A DNA stretch of 64,000 nucleotides from Skeletonema tropicum (GCA_037178625.1 CM074129.1:4339963-4403962); one strand, 5' to 3'; numbered from the stretch's first letter, positions 47,338 through 59,220 are shown. The notes: a model not told the origin generated them from the sequence alone. A program made the numbers and translations.

Positions 47338-48179
47338 GAGTAAGTAAGTCAGAAAGGTATTGATCTAATCATCTAATTCTAATCCATCATCTACAGAAGA
47401 AGAGCACCGCTTTTTATTGCTCTTGTAAGAAGAATCAAAGAAATAGCATCGATGCATCAAGAATACTTCTATATCTGATGAATTTTTGGGTCGTGACGTA
47501 GACGTAGACGTATAAGCCATTGTAATTGTAATCCAACGTTAACTTAACATTGGGTCTATGTCTTTCCAGAGTGGTTCGGTCATGACAGGAAGAGCTATGT
47601 CGTTGAGACCAAGAAATGCTTTTCACATTCACAGCAAAAACAGCTAGGAACCATCTTATCGGACCTTGGTGAAGGCAACTGAGCAGAAGCCTCTTTAGCT
47701 TTAGCTTTATTATCTACCTTATTGCTTGAGCGTCCCATTTTGGGACTCTAAAAATCTCAGATAAGCTTCGCGCGCAGCCAAAAAATTGAAGGGTGGAAAA
47801 TAGGTACGGTATTGTTGCATGATCTTTGCTGCTACAATACTTCAACTTTGACTTTGGATTCATTCAACGCATCGCAATAAGTACATTTCAACGCTAGACA
47901 AGATCACCATCATAGATGTCTTCTCTTCCTTCTTCTCTACTTTCGACAGATACATAGCAATTCCAACTCTAATGGGGCAAAACAAGTGCAAACCTGGAAT
48001 AGGACATCGCTGACAAAGAAGCAATTCGTTCTCCTACAGATTTCGCATTCGCGCACCGCACCGCCACAAAAATTGCAGAGAGTAGGTACAGTTTTGCATG
48101 ATCTCTCACTTTTTGCTGCTCATAAATTGGTTTTTAGAACAATCTCAATCACAACAACAACAAAACAACAAACATAACC
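47338..48179. other. Spacer and promoter of anchor-L gene 2
   Basis: A related 3' UTR (ctaatccatcatctacagaa) begins at about 47380. The last 35 bp before 48180 are a CAA-rich leader (acaacaacaacaaaacaaca), probably 5' UTR. No gene. Confidence 0.5.
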
Positions 48180-50030
48180 ATGGCCATGACATTCATCAAC
48201 CGCGCTACCACTACCTTCGACTTAGCATTAGCAGTCCTCGCCCTATCCCTATCCAATCTCCACACTTCGGCTTCTGCTTTCACCTTCACTTCCCTGACAG
48301 AGGAAGAACTCATCGAGAAGTTCATCTCTCAAGATGGTAGCGTCGAGTTTAGCAACATCAACGCCTCTCCTCATATCCTTAACTGCACGCGCTTCTTCAC
48401 TGGAGGTCATGATATGGGCTATGCATGGCTGAATGACGACAACGTAACTCTGACCAACGCCCACCTCCTTCCAGACGAAGGCATCATGCTCTCATCAGGA
48501 AATCCACTCGACTTTATATACAATGATCTCGATTTTCAAACTACCGTATGGGGAAATTTCCCCAACGATACATTGTATGATGAAGACCTCGCCAATGCAA
48601 TCAACGATACGAGAGTGTTTGATGCATGCTTCCTTGAGTTCGATTTCAAATGTAGCGGTGAAGGGTATGTCCCCCAAGTGTCATTCAAGTATATGTTTGG
48701 ATCAGATGAATACCATGAGTTTGTGAACAGTTCGTTTAATGATGCCTTTGCATTTCTTCTGAATGGGGTGAACATTGCGAAACTTCCTTCGACCGAGACA
48801 GATGTGGAAGTTGTTTCCATCAACAATGTGAATTTGCAACTGAATCGGCAATATTTTCATGGGAATGATCCTGATTGTACTGCCGGCGTTTGTATGGTTT
48901 ATCCCCAGATTGAACCTGATGGTTTTACTGTCATTCTGACTGCGCTTGGAACCCCTCATCAAAATCCTGATCAAACGAATACCATCAAGCTTGTAGTGGG
49001 AGATTTAGGCGATGCAGCGTTGGACAGCTGGGTTTTATTGGAAGGTAGCTCATTCAGTTGTGTTGATAATAGTGGTGAGTCAATTGTTGTGCATGTAGTT
49101 ATATATCACATTCACATACTTGAACTTCTTGAATATTCTAATCCAAATCTACTGTCTTATTCTTTTCATTACAAACAGCACCCACACACAAACCTAGTGG
49201 AAAATCAGGCAAATCTTCGGGACAGCCTACAACTACAAACATGCCAAGTAGCAGCAGCAAGTCAGGAAAGTCACTCCAGAGTGTTCAGCCAAGTCCAAGT
49301 ATTGCGCCTTCTGAATCTGCGCCATCATCTGAGCCTAGTTTGGCTCCTTCGTCAAGCAGCAGCAGCAGCAGCAAGTCAGGAAAGTCACTACAGAGTGTTC
49401 AGCCAAGTCCAAGCATTGCGCCTTCTGAATCTGTATCTGTGTCACCTGTGTCATCATTTGAGCCTAGTTTGGCTCCTTCGCCAAGCAGCAGCAGCAGCAA
49501 GTCAGGAAAGTCATTCCAGGTTGCTCAGCCAAGTCCAAGTATTGCGCCTTCTGAATCTGTATCTGTGTCACCTGTGTCATCATCTGAGCCTAGTTTGGTT
49601 CCTTCGCCAAGCAGCAGCAGCAGCAAGTCAGGAAAGTCACTCCAGGTTGCTCAGCCAAGTCCAAGTATTGCGCCTTCTGAATCTGTATCTGTGTCACCTG
49701 TGTCATCATCTGAGCCTAGTTTGGCTCCTTCGCCAAGCAGCAGCAGCAGCAAGTCAGGAAAGTCACTCCAGGTTGCTCAGCCAAGTCCAAGTATTGCGCC
49801 TTCTGAATCTGCGTCATCATCTGAGCCTAGCTTAGCACCCTCTGAGTCTAGTGAGCCACCTTCAGTCAAACCTTCATCTGAGCCTAGTTTGGCTCCCTCT
49901 AAGGCTAGTGAGCCACCTTCAGACAAACCTTCATCTGAGCCTAGTTTGGCTCCCTCGGTGCCTGCGCCTTTAGTTCCGCTTACAGCCCCTTCCATGACGT
50001 TTCCACCAAGGCCAAGGCCAAGGCCTGCTG

Positions 50031-50063
<33 letters not shown>

Positions 50064-50446
50064 GCAATTCGAATCTTCGTGGTCGTGCTGACATCATTTC
50101 CGACCTTCTCAGCACCACTGATCCTATGGCTGCACCTGCACCTGCACCTGCAAGCTTTGGTACCGCTGCCCATGGATCTGAACGTCAACATGACCGCGAG
50201 AACTCAAAATTCCCTTCCATGATGCCGAGCAGCAGTATCAAGATCAAGAGTAAGACGGACAAGGACAAGGACAAGGAGTTCATTTCCGACCTTCTCGGCA
50301 CTGATCCTATGGCTGCAGCGTTTGGCACTACCGCTGCCCATGGATCTCAGCGTGAGAACTCGAAAGCTCCTTCCATGATGCCGAGCAGCAGTCGTATCAA
50401 GAGTAAGACGGATAAGGACAAGGACAAGGACAAGGAGTTGATCTAA
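48180..50446 (+). CDS. Secreted choice-of-anchor L domain protein with long SKSGK tail (copy 1, gene 2)
   Basis: ATG at 48180 in a good context (accATGG). Exon 1 48180-49074, intron 49075-49178 (104 bp, gtgagtc...caaacag), exon 2 49179-50446; 720 aa. A signal peptide (about residues 1-33) is followed by a choice-of-anchor L domain nearly identical to gene 1 from TEEELIEKF to GSSFSC, including FGSDEYHEF and VVSINNVN. Exon 2 contains about five repeats of SSSSKSGKSLQ, QPSPSIAPSES and SSEPSLAPSP. It then has a Pro/Arg run, poly-Thr, and two C-terminal SDLL modules (IISDLLSTTDPMAAP, FISDLLGTDPMAAAFG), ending in Lys/Asp-rich KSKTDKDKDK. Unspliced RNA would stay open to 49835 in another frame. Confidence 0.88.
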
Positions 50447-51180
50447 TCCATCAAAAAACCGCCCTGGTCTTTCCATTCAAATATATGTGTGACAAAGAGA
50501 AGAAAAAGGATGGGAGATTGTACAGAAGTAGAAGTAGAGTAACAACTTTTTGTTGCTCTTGTAATTGTGAGAAGAATCAAAGTCAAAGACCAAAGAAAAA
50601 TTAGCACGATACATTTTCGGATCGTGACGTAGACGTAGAAAAAGTAATAGAAAGTTAGATATCTAAATCAATTTGAAATCAAATGGGACGAACCTATCCT
50701 GATGCAGTCCTCCACTGATACAACATAATCTCATGTTCGTTGGTGCTTTGGTGCATCACAGGAGAGCTACCTACTTTCTTTCTGTCCATACAAGCGTGAA
50801 GCTGCGAGAAGGAAGAGGAGAAAATCTGGAGTCTTTATGGTACTCATGCTCGCTCCTGTGTATGAGATGGTGTCTTTATTCTGTGTCAGGATAAAATGCT
50901 GTCATTAGCTTCAGCTCGCATATCAACACAATCTTCAAAAGCGCTTTTTGATTTTTTGAAAAAAATGAGAAATGAATCATGACGTCCGTTGGCGGGCCGC
51001 CTATGTACCTATGTTGCTGTACTCCGACCATGACGCAACGAAGCTAACTATCAACAACGATAGGCAGTAACCGACACCACTGCCAGCCGTTCATCTATAA
51101 ATTAATTGTATAGCTTAGTCGGGATTCAGAGAGCACGCTACATAACTATCAACTGGATTCAATTGAAAATATTTTGAAAA
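50447..51180. promoter_or_regulatory. 3' UTR of anchor-L gene 2, spacer and kinesin-type promoter (copy 1)
   Basis: A stem-loop lies at 50536-50559 (agagtaac/gttgctct). A TATA-like ctataaattaattg lies about 85 bp before the ATG at 51181. The same promoter precedes the intact kinesin-like gene at 62220. Confidence 0.5.
50536..50559 (+). other. Conserved 3' UTR stem-loop
   Basis: Eight paired positions (one G-U) around an 8-base loop. It recurs at 61575-61598. Confidence 0.5.
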
Positions 51181-51859
51181 ATGACATCATCCACCAGCGG
51201 CAGCAGCAGCAGCGCTAGCAGCGGCCGAGAAATTAATCTAGTCAACAGCCTCGATGATTTTCTGAGCAACATGGATAGAGAGAGGGAGGCGATCAATGCA
51301 AGAATTTTGGCGGCATATGGTGATGGGAGGGGTCAGCTGGTGCAGGAGAGAATTGATACTAATTTTGGTCAGGGTTCACTTGACGACACTTCTTTCGATA
51401 ATGGCGGTGTTGAAAATGGGGCTCAAGAGGCTAATGACCATGATGATAACAATCAAGATGGATCTGACACATCATTTAGATGGAAAGGCTACTGCAGCAC
51501 CATCGCTACAGCCAAGCAGCATGCCTTCTGCGGCGCCCACTGGTAAATCAGGCAAGGCAAATCTACGCTCCGATGCCCTCTCTGACCTTCTAGATGATGC
51601 TGACATGCCTGAAAGCTCAGCCATCAAAGCTGGTGGATCTAAGAGTGAGAAGTCGGAAGCCCCTTCCATGATGCCAAGCAGCAGTAAGTCGGGGAAGGCA
51701 TATCTACGTGCTGACAACCTTTCTGACCTTCTGGGCACTGATCCTATGGAAGAAGGGTTTGGTATCGCCGCTGCATACAGGTCTGGATCTAAAAGTGAGA
51801 AGTCGGAAGCTCCTTCCATGATGCCAAGCAGTAGTAAGTCAGGCAAGGCGTTGATCTAA
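51181..51859 (+). pseudogene. Chimeric locus at the duplication junction (kinesin 5' end + KxxK 3' end)
   Basis: It begins with the first 97 codons of the kinesin-like gene (ATG 51181). At 51474-51480 seven unmatched bases (atttaga) join it to the KxxK gene from tggaaaggct onward. The kinesin frame reads out of frame into the joined part and ends at 51546. The KxxK frame (TGKSGKANLRSDALSDLLDD to SSSKSGKALI, stop 51859) is intact but lacks a signal peptide and its own start. The locus still has the kinesin promoter, so it may be transcribed. Confidence 0.85.
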
Positions 51860-52417
51860 TCCACCATTATGCCCGAGCCTTTCCACTTAATGTGACAAAG
51901 AGAAGTAAAGGAGTGGGAGAATGTACAGAAGAAGAGTGACAACTTTCGTTTGCTCGTGTTAGAAGAATTAATTCATAGGAGTCATCGATGCAAGAAGATT
52001 TGTTAACAATTTTTCAGTTTTCGGTTAGTTAACAAGTCATAATGTAATAGGAACATCATATTCGTCATTCTTTTGAGACCCTAACACGCCACTTTGGTAA
52101 CAATTGAATCATTCTCAACCTGCGCGGAGCAAAAGGAGCAAACTTACTCGCATGAAGATGATACAAAGCAAGAAATAAACTGAATGGCTAGTAAGCTGCG
52201 CAAGAGTCAAGAAGATTAGGATTAATAGCTATGAGGAAACTGATGACGACGTCTTGAAGAATAGATTTCGTTTCATCATCGCATAACGATGGATAGCACA
52301 CAGAGAACGTCAGTCATGTAGATCGATGAAGTGACAAATCAGAAATTCATGATGTAAATTTCATGACGATGACTTGTGTTGGGGCTTTAGGTTGCCATGT
52401 CTACCTACATAGCTCAC
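51860..52417. other. Spacer
   Basis: Equivalent of 40801-41340, with a small insertion (ttggggctttaggt, about 52379). No gene. Confidence 0.5.
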
Positions 52418-53518
52418 TCAATCGTCGATAACGATGACTTCATGAGGCCTCTTCTTCTTGCATATTGACACTATCGTTTTATCTTCGTCATCATCACTAC
52501 TTAAGAGATCGATTATCATTCCTTTGTCAGAAGAAGATCTACTTCCATGGTCATACTTTCTCCTTCTTTCTGCTCGCTCCTTGGCTAAAGAACGGAGAGA
52601 CGCATCGAGTGCATTCTTCATTTCTTCGTCATCGGTACTTCCCAGTAGCCCACCATTCCCTGCGGGCGCTAGGGCATAGGTTGCACCGCTACAGTTGTCA
52701 TATTTATTGCTTGCATATGATTTTGGAAGAGGGAAAGTGACTTCATGCTGATGGAATCTCAGCTGAGCTTGAATTACACCGGAATCCATCATACCCAACA
52801 ATTCATTTGCAACATTACGCTTTTCTTTCACCTCATCTTTGGAAAGCTTTGGACCATTGTACTTCAGGACTGGATAGAACTTCTTCTGTGCCAAAATTCT
52901 GGCACGGAGTTCAGCCCGCTTCGTCATACCTGTTTCATTCTGCAACTGTCTCTCGAGATAAACATCAGAAAATACCTTGGTACTACGAAAAGTCAACGAT
53001 ATGCGCAAATTGCGTGTATTCCAAGAAGGAGTAGGATGGGTTGGCTGATGCTTGACGATACCATGCTTATAGTCATAGCGTGATGCAGCCGACATGAGAT
53101 AAATTGAGCGCCGGGGCAGTGCTACTTTGATCCAATCCGTACCCGGTGGTAGCTTTGACTCTTGCCCATCCTTTGGCACACCAGATTGTCCGAGAGTGAT
53201 GCCTACAATAACTTCTCCCCATCGATGCCTACTATCATAGTGATGTTTGAAACCAGTGCCGATAGGATACACAACACGATAGCAATAATCAGGAGGGACG
53301 TATCCTGGGAGTAATCCGCAATCACGGATGAGATTGACCAGTTTATTGTAATCACAAGGCCAATTCTTTGGACCTGAGACACTCCCGCTCCTCCTTCCAT
53401 TGTTTTTGCTGCCCCTGTACCCGGATGAAAAGATACGTTTCTCCACTTCTTCTGTGAAACATTCCGTAGCGAGATGCAGGCCTTCGATGCCATGTACATT
53501 TCGAGATATTTTCATCAT
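52418..53518 (-). CDS. AlkB-like 2OG/Fe(II) oxygenase with UIM- and SIM-like tail
   Basis: A 366-aa protein from the ATG at 53518. The catalytic double-stranded beta-helix shows the HxD pair in FKHHYDSRHRWGEVIVG, the ALPRRSIYLMSAASRYDY strand with the distal His in KHGI, and the 2-oxoglutarate-binding arginines in LRISLTFRSTK. AlkB enzymes oxidatively remove alkyl groups from nucleic acids or proteins. Compared with its paralogues, four residues (IYFV) are missing after LGQSGV, which may disturb a core strand. The C-terminal 75 residues are not catalytic: a UIM-like helix DDEEMKNALDASLRS (about 296-310), a basic stretch, and SIM-like IIDLLSSDDDED (335-346) and EVIVIDD (360-366). Nuclear action is inferred from these motifs. 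Substrate unknown. Confidence 0.85.
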   Translation of the reverse strand: MMKISRNVHGIEGLHLATECFTEEVEKRIFSSGYRGSKNNGRRSGSVSGPKNWPCDYNKLVNLIRDCGLLPGYVPPDYCYRVVYPIGTGFKHHYDSRHRWGEVIVGITLGQSGVPKDGQESKLPPGTDWIKVALPRRSIYLMSAASRYDYKHGIVKHQPTHPTPSWNTRNLRISLTFRSTKVFSDVYLERQLQNETGMTKRAELRARILAQKKFYPVLKYNGPKLSKDEVKEKRNVANELLGMMDSGVIQAQLRFHQHEVTFPLPKSYASNKYDNCSGATYALAPAGNGGLLGSTDDEEMKNALDASLRSLAKERAERRRKYDHGSRSSSDKGMIIDLLSSDDDEDKTIVSICKKKRPHEVIVIDD

Positions 53519-55122
53519 GATTGAGAATAATCAATATTACTACTTGATTGTTTGCTACTTCTGCTATTCTCTCTCTCACACACACACACACAGTCTCTCT
53601 CTAGCACTCGCTGCCTTGAGGTATCGTCGGTCGCTGGAGTGCATGGCGTGGTGGGACCGGCTCGATGCGGAGAGCAAATGAGCAAATAACAGTTGTTGCT
53701 GCTTGCGCTGCTTTTGGCGGGAAGCACAAGCGCAAGTGTGCATTCAAAAAATCTTCACTCAGCGCTGCACCTGGCTGTGTGTCGATGATTGGTGCACACC
53801 TCTCTCTTTCCTTCTCTTAGATAGAGGGAGGTGAGAGAGGTAAATTGAACAGTATTTGAATGATATCAGTTCTGTTTGTTGTGTTTTGTGTGCTTGTATC
53901 GGCAATGAGACTTCTTCCTGACCTTCATCAACTCTCAGCTGTATGAGGGGTGATAAGTGACAGCGTGAAATGAGATGGAAGCTTTCATTTCAAGACAATA
54001 ACAACCAATACAATCCATGAGTCCCATTCTATTGCTGTAAGTTCATTGTGTCTTATTTGATAGATTGTTGCCGTGACAGCTACATTGGGGACTCTTTGTC
54101 GCGTCCTAGGTCCTGGACCCTGGCGTATACGAGCACGACAACGGTAGGATATTCTTTGCATCATCTTCGTCGATTTATGAATCTTTCAGTTGATATTGAT
54201 TTGTCATACCTTTGCGGCAATTGAGATGTTTCGCTCTCTATTATCTCTTTTACCATCCAACAAAACAAGAACAAGGTTTGAATACTGAGTACGCGATAAC
54301 AGTCCCTAACTTCAAATCTTATTCCTTTTCAAGTCCATTTCATCGTCATTTTGCCTCTCCTTTCCCAGCCTGACAGGTTGAGAATGGGCAATATTGAGTT
54401 CATACATGGCCAAATTTAGTTGTGACTCTTATTTGAAGCACTCTCATTTCTACTTCGTGATAGCACCGCTTTGCCATCGCTGTGCATACGCCACGGACAG
54501 GACATACGCAGGTCGATTCTTTTCGGATGCACAGCAATTCTGACTGGTTCAACACGTTCCTCGCCAACATTTACATATGATGGTATATTTAAAATAAATC
54601 AAAGTAGACGTTGTCGATAGTGGTAGGAGACTCCCTGGCCCTGGCATCTTACATATACATATGTCAAGCTGTTCAAGCAAAATACCTGCGACACTTCTGC
54701 CCTCGGCATATATGAAGACTACAATTTGTTGGTTCAATGTGTCTCTAGAGAGAGGTAGCGATAAACAGCAACAACTTTACCGAATATCCTACTCCTAATA
54801 AGTGATGGTAGACAAACACTCAAGTTTCTGCTTCTACTTCATCTTCATTCAACGCATGTCGAAGCAAAGCAAGATCACCAGATTTGCTGTCTTCTCCTCC
54901 TTCTTCTCTTCTTTCCAAAAGAAGTTCTATCAATTCCAACGTACATCTGGATATAACGAGTGCCGGAACTCGCTAAGCGAAGGATTCTTTCCGTAGTTCA
55001 AACCACTTTCAGCACGTAAGTACGCGGCGCACGCCCATGCAGTACAGTAAAAGCCCCACAACAACAAGTCTCTCATTTCTTTACACCACTCGTGCTAGTA
55101 CAAATGAACAACCCATGTGACC
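53519..55122. other. Intergenic between divergent AlkB-like and anchor-L genes (copy 2)
   Basis: Equivalent of 42450-44080. The (ac)n run (53577-53592) and several small indels distinguish the copies. The overlapping upstream ORF before the anchor-L ATG is conserved. Confidence 0.5.
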
Positions 55123-56706
55123 ATGACATTGATCCACTGCACTAACTTCGCCCTAGCATTCCTCGCCCTCGCTCTATCTCTATCTCTATCCAATCTCCCC
55201 CTGACTTCGGCTTCTTTTGAGACCTTCAATTTTACCTTCACCTCCCTGACAGAGGAAGAACTCATCGAGAAGTTCATCTCTCAAGATGGTAGTATCGAGT
55301 TTAGCAACATCAACGCCTCTCCTCATATCCTTAACTGCACGCGCTACTACACTGGAGGACATAGCATGGGGTATGCATGGCTGAATGATGACAACGTAAC
55401 TCTGACCGACGTCCATCTCCTTCCAGACGAAGGCATCATTCTCTCATCAGGAGATCCACTCGACTTTATATACAATGATGAAGATAATCAAACTACCATA
55501 TGGGGGGATTTCCCCAACGATACATTGTATGATGAAGACCTCGCCAATGCAATCAACGATACGAGAGTGTTTGATGCATGCTTCCTTGAGTTCGATTTCA
55601 AATGTAGCGGTGAAGGGTATGTCCCCCAAGTGTCATTCAAGTATATGTTTGGATCAGATGAATACCATGAGTATGTATTTAGTCAATTCAATGATGCCTT
55701 TGCACTTCTTCTGAATGGGGTGAACATTGCGAAACTTCCTTCGACCGAGACAGATGTGGAAGTTGTTTCCATCAACAATGTGAATTTGCAACTGAATCGG
55801 CAATATTTTCATGGGAATGATCCTGATTGTACTGCCGGCGTTAGTATGGTTTATCCCCAGATTGAACCTGATGGTTTTACTGTCATTCTGACTGCGCTTG
55901 GAACCCCTCATCAAAATCCTGATCAAACGAATACTATCAAGATTGTAGTGGGAGACATAGGAGATCAGATTCTTGATAGCTGGGTTTTATTGGAAGGTAG
56001 CTCATTCAGTTGTGTTCCTATTAGTACTAGTGGTGAGTCAATTGTTGTACTTGAAATTGTATCACATTCACATGCTTGAACTTCTTGAATATTCTGATCC
56101 AAATCTATTGTTACTGTCTCTGTCTTACTCTTTTCATTATAATTTCAAACAGCACCTAGTGGAAAATCAGGCAAATCGTCGGCGCCGAGCATTAGCAGCA
56201 AGTCAGGAAAGTCACGCCAAAGTGCTCAGCCTTCTGAATCTGCATCTGCGCAGCCATCATTTGAGCCTAGTTTGGCTCCCTCTGTGTCTAGTGAGCCATC
56301 AGTCAAACCTTCATCTGAGCCTAGTTTGGCTCCTAGTTTGGCTCCCTCTGTGTCTAGTGAGCCATCAGTCAAACCTTCATCTAAGCCTAGTTCGGCTCCT
56401 TTGCCAACGTCAAGTAGCAGCAAGTCAGGAAAGTCAAGATCTGAAATAGAAAAGTTGGAGGCCCCTTCCATGATGTTTCCGCCAAGGCCAAGACCAAGAA
56501 GGCCAAGGCCTACTAGTAGTAGCAATACGAATTTTCGTGGTAGTGCTGACATCATTTCCGACCTTCTCGGCACTGATCCTATGGCTGCAGCGTTTGGCAC
56601 TACCGCTGCCCATGGATCTCAGCGTGAGAACTCGAAAGCTCCTTCCCCAAGCAGCAGTGGCAGTAAGAGGAAGTCGAAGTCGGACAAGGACATGGAGTTG
56701 ATCTAA
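55123..56706 (+). CDS. Secreted choice-of-anchor L domain protein with SKSGK tail (copy 2, gene 1)
   Basis: Exon 1 55123-56032, intron 56033-56152 (120 bp, six bases shorter than in copy 1), exon 2 56153-56706; 487 aa. Same architecture as 44081-45664: signal peptide, choice-of-anchor L domain (FGSDEYHEYVFSQF, VVSINNVN, GSSFSC), SKSGK and SSEPSLAPS repeats, DIISDLLGTDPMAAAFG and a basic C-terminus. Differences include NEINDT to NAINDT, IATLPS to IAKLPS and one extra Pro-Arg in the PPRPRPRRPRP run. The open frames are preserved in both copies although single-base and repeat-length changes have accumulated. This suggests, but does not prove, that both are maintained. Confidence 0.88.
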
Positions 56707-57179
56707 TCCATCATCATATCGCCCGGGTCTTTTTCCATTCAAATATATATGTTACAAAGAGAAGTAAAAGAATGGAAGAATATACAGAAGAAGAGCACCA
56801 ACTTTTTGTTGCTCTTGTAATTGTGAGAAGAATCAAAGTCAAAGTGTCAAAGTCAAAGAAAAATAGCACGATACATTTTCGGATCGTGACGTAGATGTAA
56901 AAAACGTAATAGAAAGTTAGATTTCTAAATCAATTTGAAATCAAATGGGACGAACCTATCCTAATGCAGTCCCTCCAACATAACAATATGTTTGTTTGGT
57001 GCTTTGTTACATCACAAATAGAGAAGTCAGCGTCGAAACATGCACTTCTTGCGAAACAAGCGAGAAGCTGCGAACAAGCGAGAAGCTGCGAGAAGGGAGA
57101 GGAGAAAATCTCATGCACTTTACTCATGCTCCTGCGTGTGAGTTGTGTGTCCAGATAGAAGTACACTGAATCAGAAAAC
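56707..57179. other. 3' UTR with stem-loop (56792-56815) and spacer
   Basis: Equivalent of 45665-46137; no gene. Confidence 0.5.
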
Positions 57180-58379
57180 ATGCCGTCATTACCATCACAG
57201 CTCGCATATCAGCACAATCTATCGCGCTCCTTCCTCGAGTTCGATTTCAAGTGCAGCGGTGAAGGGTATGTCCCCCAAGTTTCATTCAGATATTATATGT
57301 TTGGATCAGATGAATACCATGAGTTTATGAACAGTACGTATAATGAAACGAATACCATCAAGATTGTAGTTGGAGACATAGGAGATGAAGTTTTGGACAG
57401 CTGGGTTTTATTGGAAGGCAGCTCATTCAGTTGCGTTCCTATTTCTTTGAGCCCATCTACGTCTGGACAGCCATCTTCGACCTTCGACTCCATCATTGAA
57501 TCCGTTTGGTTCTAGTGCTCCTTCGTCAGAGCCAAGTCAATCGCCTTCAACTTCAGCTCAGTCCTCTTCTGAGCCCATCTGTATCCGGACAACCATCTTC
57601 GTCTTCGACTCCCTCGTTGAATCCATCAGTTACCAGTGCATCTTCTGCAGAGCCAAGTAGCGTGCCTTCAACTTTGCGCCAGCCTCCGTCGGAGCCCAGT
57701 TTGAACCCATCTGTATCCGGAGCACCATCTTCCCAACCGTTGAATCCATCAGTTTCTAGTGCGCCTTCGTAAAAGCCAAGTCAATCGTCTCAGCCCTCCT
57801 CCGCGCCCAGTTTGATGACATCCACATCTACATCTGGACAACATAGTGGAAAATCAGGCAAATCGTCGGGACAACCTACAACTACAAACATGCAACATGC
57901 CAAGCCAAGCAGTAGCAGCAAGTCAGCAAAGTCACCTCAAAGTGCTCAGCCAAGTCCAAGTATTGCGCCTTCTGAATTTGCGCAGCCATCGTTGTCATCT
58001 GAGCTTAGTTTGGCTCCTTCGTCAAAAGCAGCAGCAGCAGCAAGTCGGGAAAGGCACTCCAAAAACACGGACAGGACTCCAAAAAGCATTTCCACCTTCA
58101 CCTTCGCCTTCTGCGATGCCAAGCAGTAAAGCTTCGACTAAGCCTTCTACGATGCCAAGCAGCATGCCATCATCTAAGCCGAACTTCGGGCCTTCTGCGA
58201 TGCCCACTGGTAAATCAGGAAAGTCACGCAACCGTGCTATTAAACTCTCTGATCTTCTTGGCACTGATCATATAGCCGAGGGCGAGGGCGAGGGCTGGGG
58301 GGTATTGCCACTGCACATAGTTCTGGATCTAAAGCGAGAAGTCGGAAGCCCCTTTCAGGACCTGACCAAGATAGAGTAA
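57180..58379 (+). pseudogene. Choice-of-anchor L pseudogene (copy 2)
   Basis: Same N-terminal truncation, internal deletion and frame breaks as 46138-47337, so the damage predates the 11-kb duplication. Only scattered substitutions differ (for example PSPSPSAMPSSK is intact here around 58097-58130). Confidence 0.85.
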
Positions 58380-59220
58380 GAGTAAGTAAGTCAGAAAGGT
58401 ATTGATCTAATCATCTAATTCTAATCCATCATCTACAGAAGAAGAGCACCGCTTTTTATTGCTCTTGTAAGAAGAATCAAAGAAATAGCATCGATGCATC
58501 AAGAATACTTCTATATCTGATGAATTTTTGGGTCGTGACGTAGACGTAGACGTATAAGCCATTGTAATTGTAATCCAACGTTAACTTAACATTGGGTCTA
58601 TGTCTTTCCAGAGTGGTTCGGTCATGACAGGAAGAGCTATGTCGTTGAGACCAAGAAATGCTTTTCACATTCACAGCAAAAACAGCTAGGAACCATCTTA
58701 TCGGACCTTGGTGAAGGCAACTGAGCAGAAGCCTCTTTAGCTTTAGCTTTATTATCTACCTTATTGCTTGAGCGTCCCATTTTGGGACTCTAAAAATCTC
58801 AGATAAGCTTCGCGCGCAGCCAAAAAATTGAAGGGTGGAAAATAGGTACGGTATTGTTGCATGATCTTTGCTGCTACAATACTTCAACTTTGACTTTGGA
58901 TTCATTCAACGCATCGCAATAAGTACATTTCAACGCTAGACAAGATCACCATCATAGATGTCTTCTCTTCCTTCTTCTCTACTTTCGACAGATACATAGC
59001 AATTCCAACTCTAATGGGGCAAAACAAGTGCAAACCTGGAATAGGACATCGCTGACAAAGAAGCAATTCGTTCTCCTACAGATTTCGCATTCGCGCACCG
59101 CACCGCCACAAAAATTGCGAGAGTAGGTACAGTTTTGCATGATCTCTCACTTTTTGCTGCTCATAAATTGGTTTTTAGAACAATCTCAATCACAACAACA
59201 ACAAAACAACAAACATAACC
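58380..59220. other. Spacer and promoter of anchor-L gene 2 (copy 2)
   Basis: Equivalent of 47338-48179 with the CAA-rich leader before 59221. No gene. Confidence 0.5.

Larger units (their letters stand above)
40422..51473 (+). repeat. Tandem segmental duplication, copy 1 (~11.05 kb)
   Basis: Matches 51481-62512 throughout at a spacing that drifts from 11,059 to 11,039 bp through small indels. Sampled stretches differ at about 1-2% of positions or less. It contains the KxxK gene 3' end, a broken AlkB-like gene, two intact and one broken choice-of-anchor L genes, and the 5' end of the kinesin-like gene. Confidence 0.95.
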
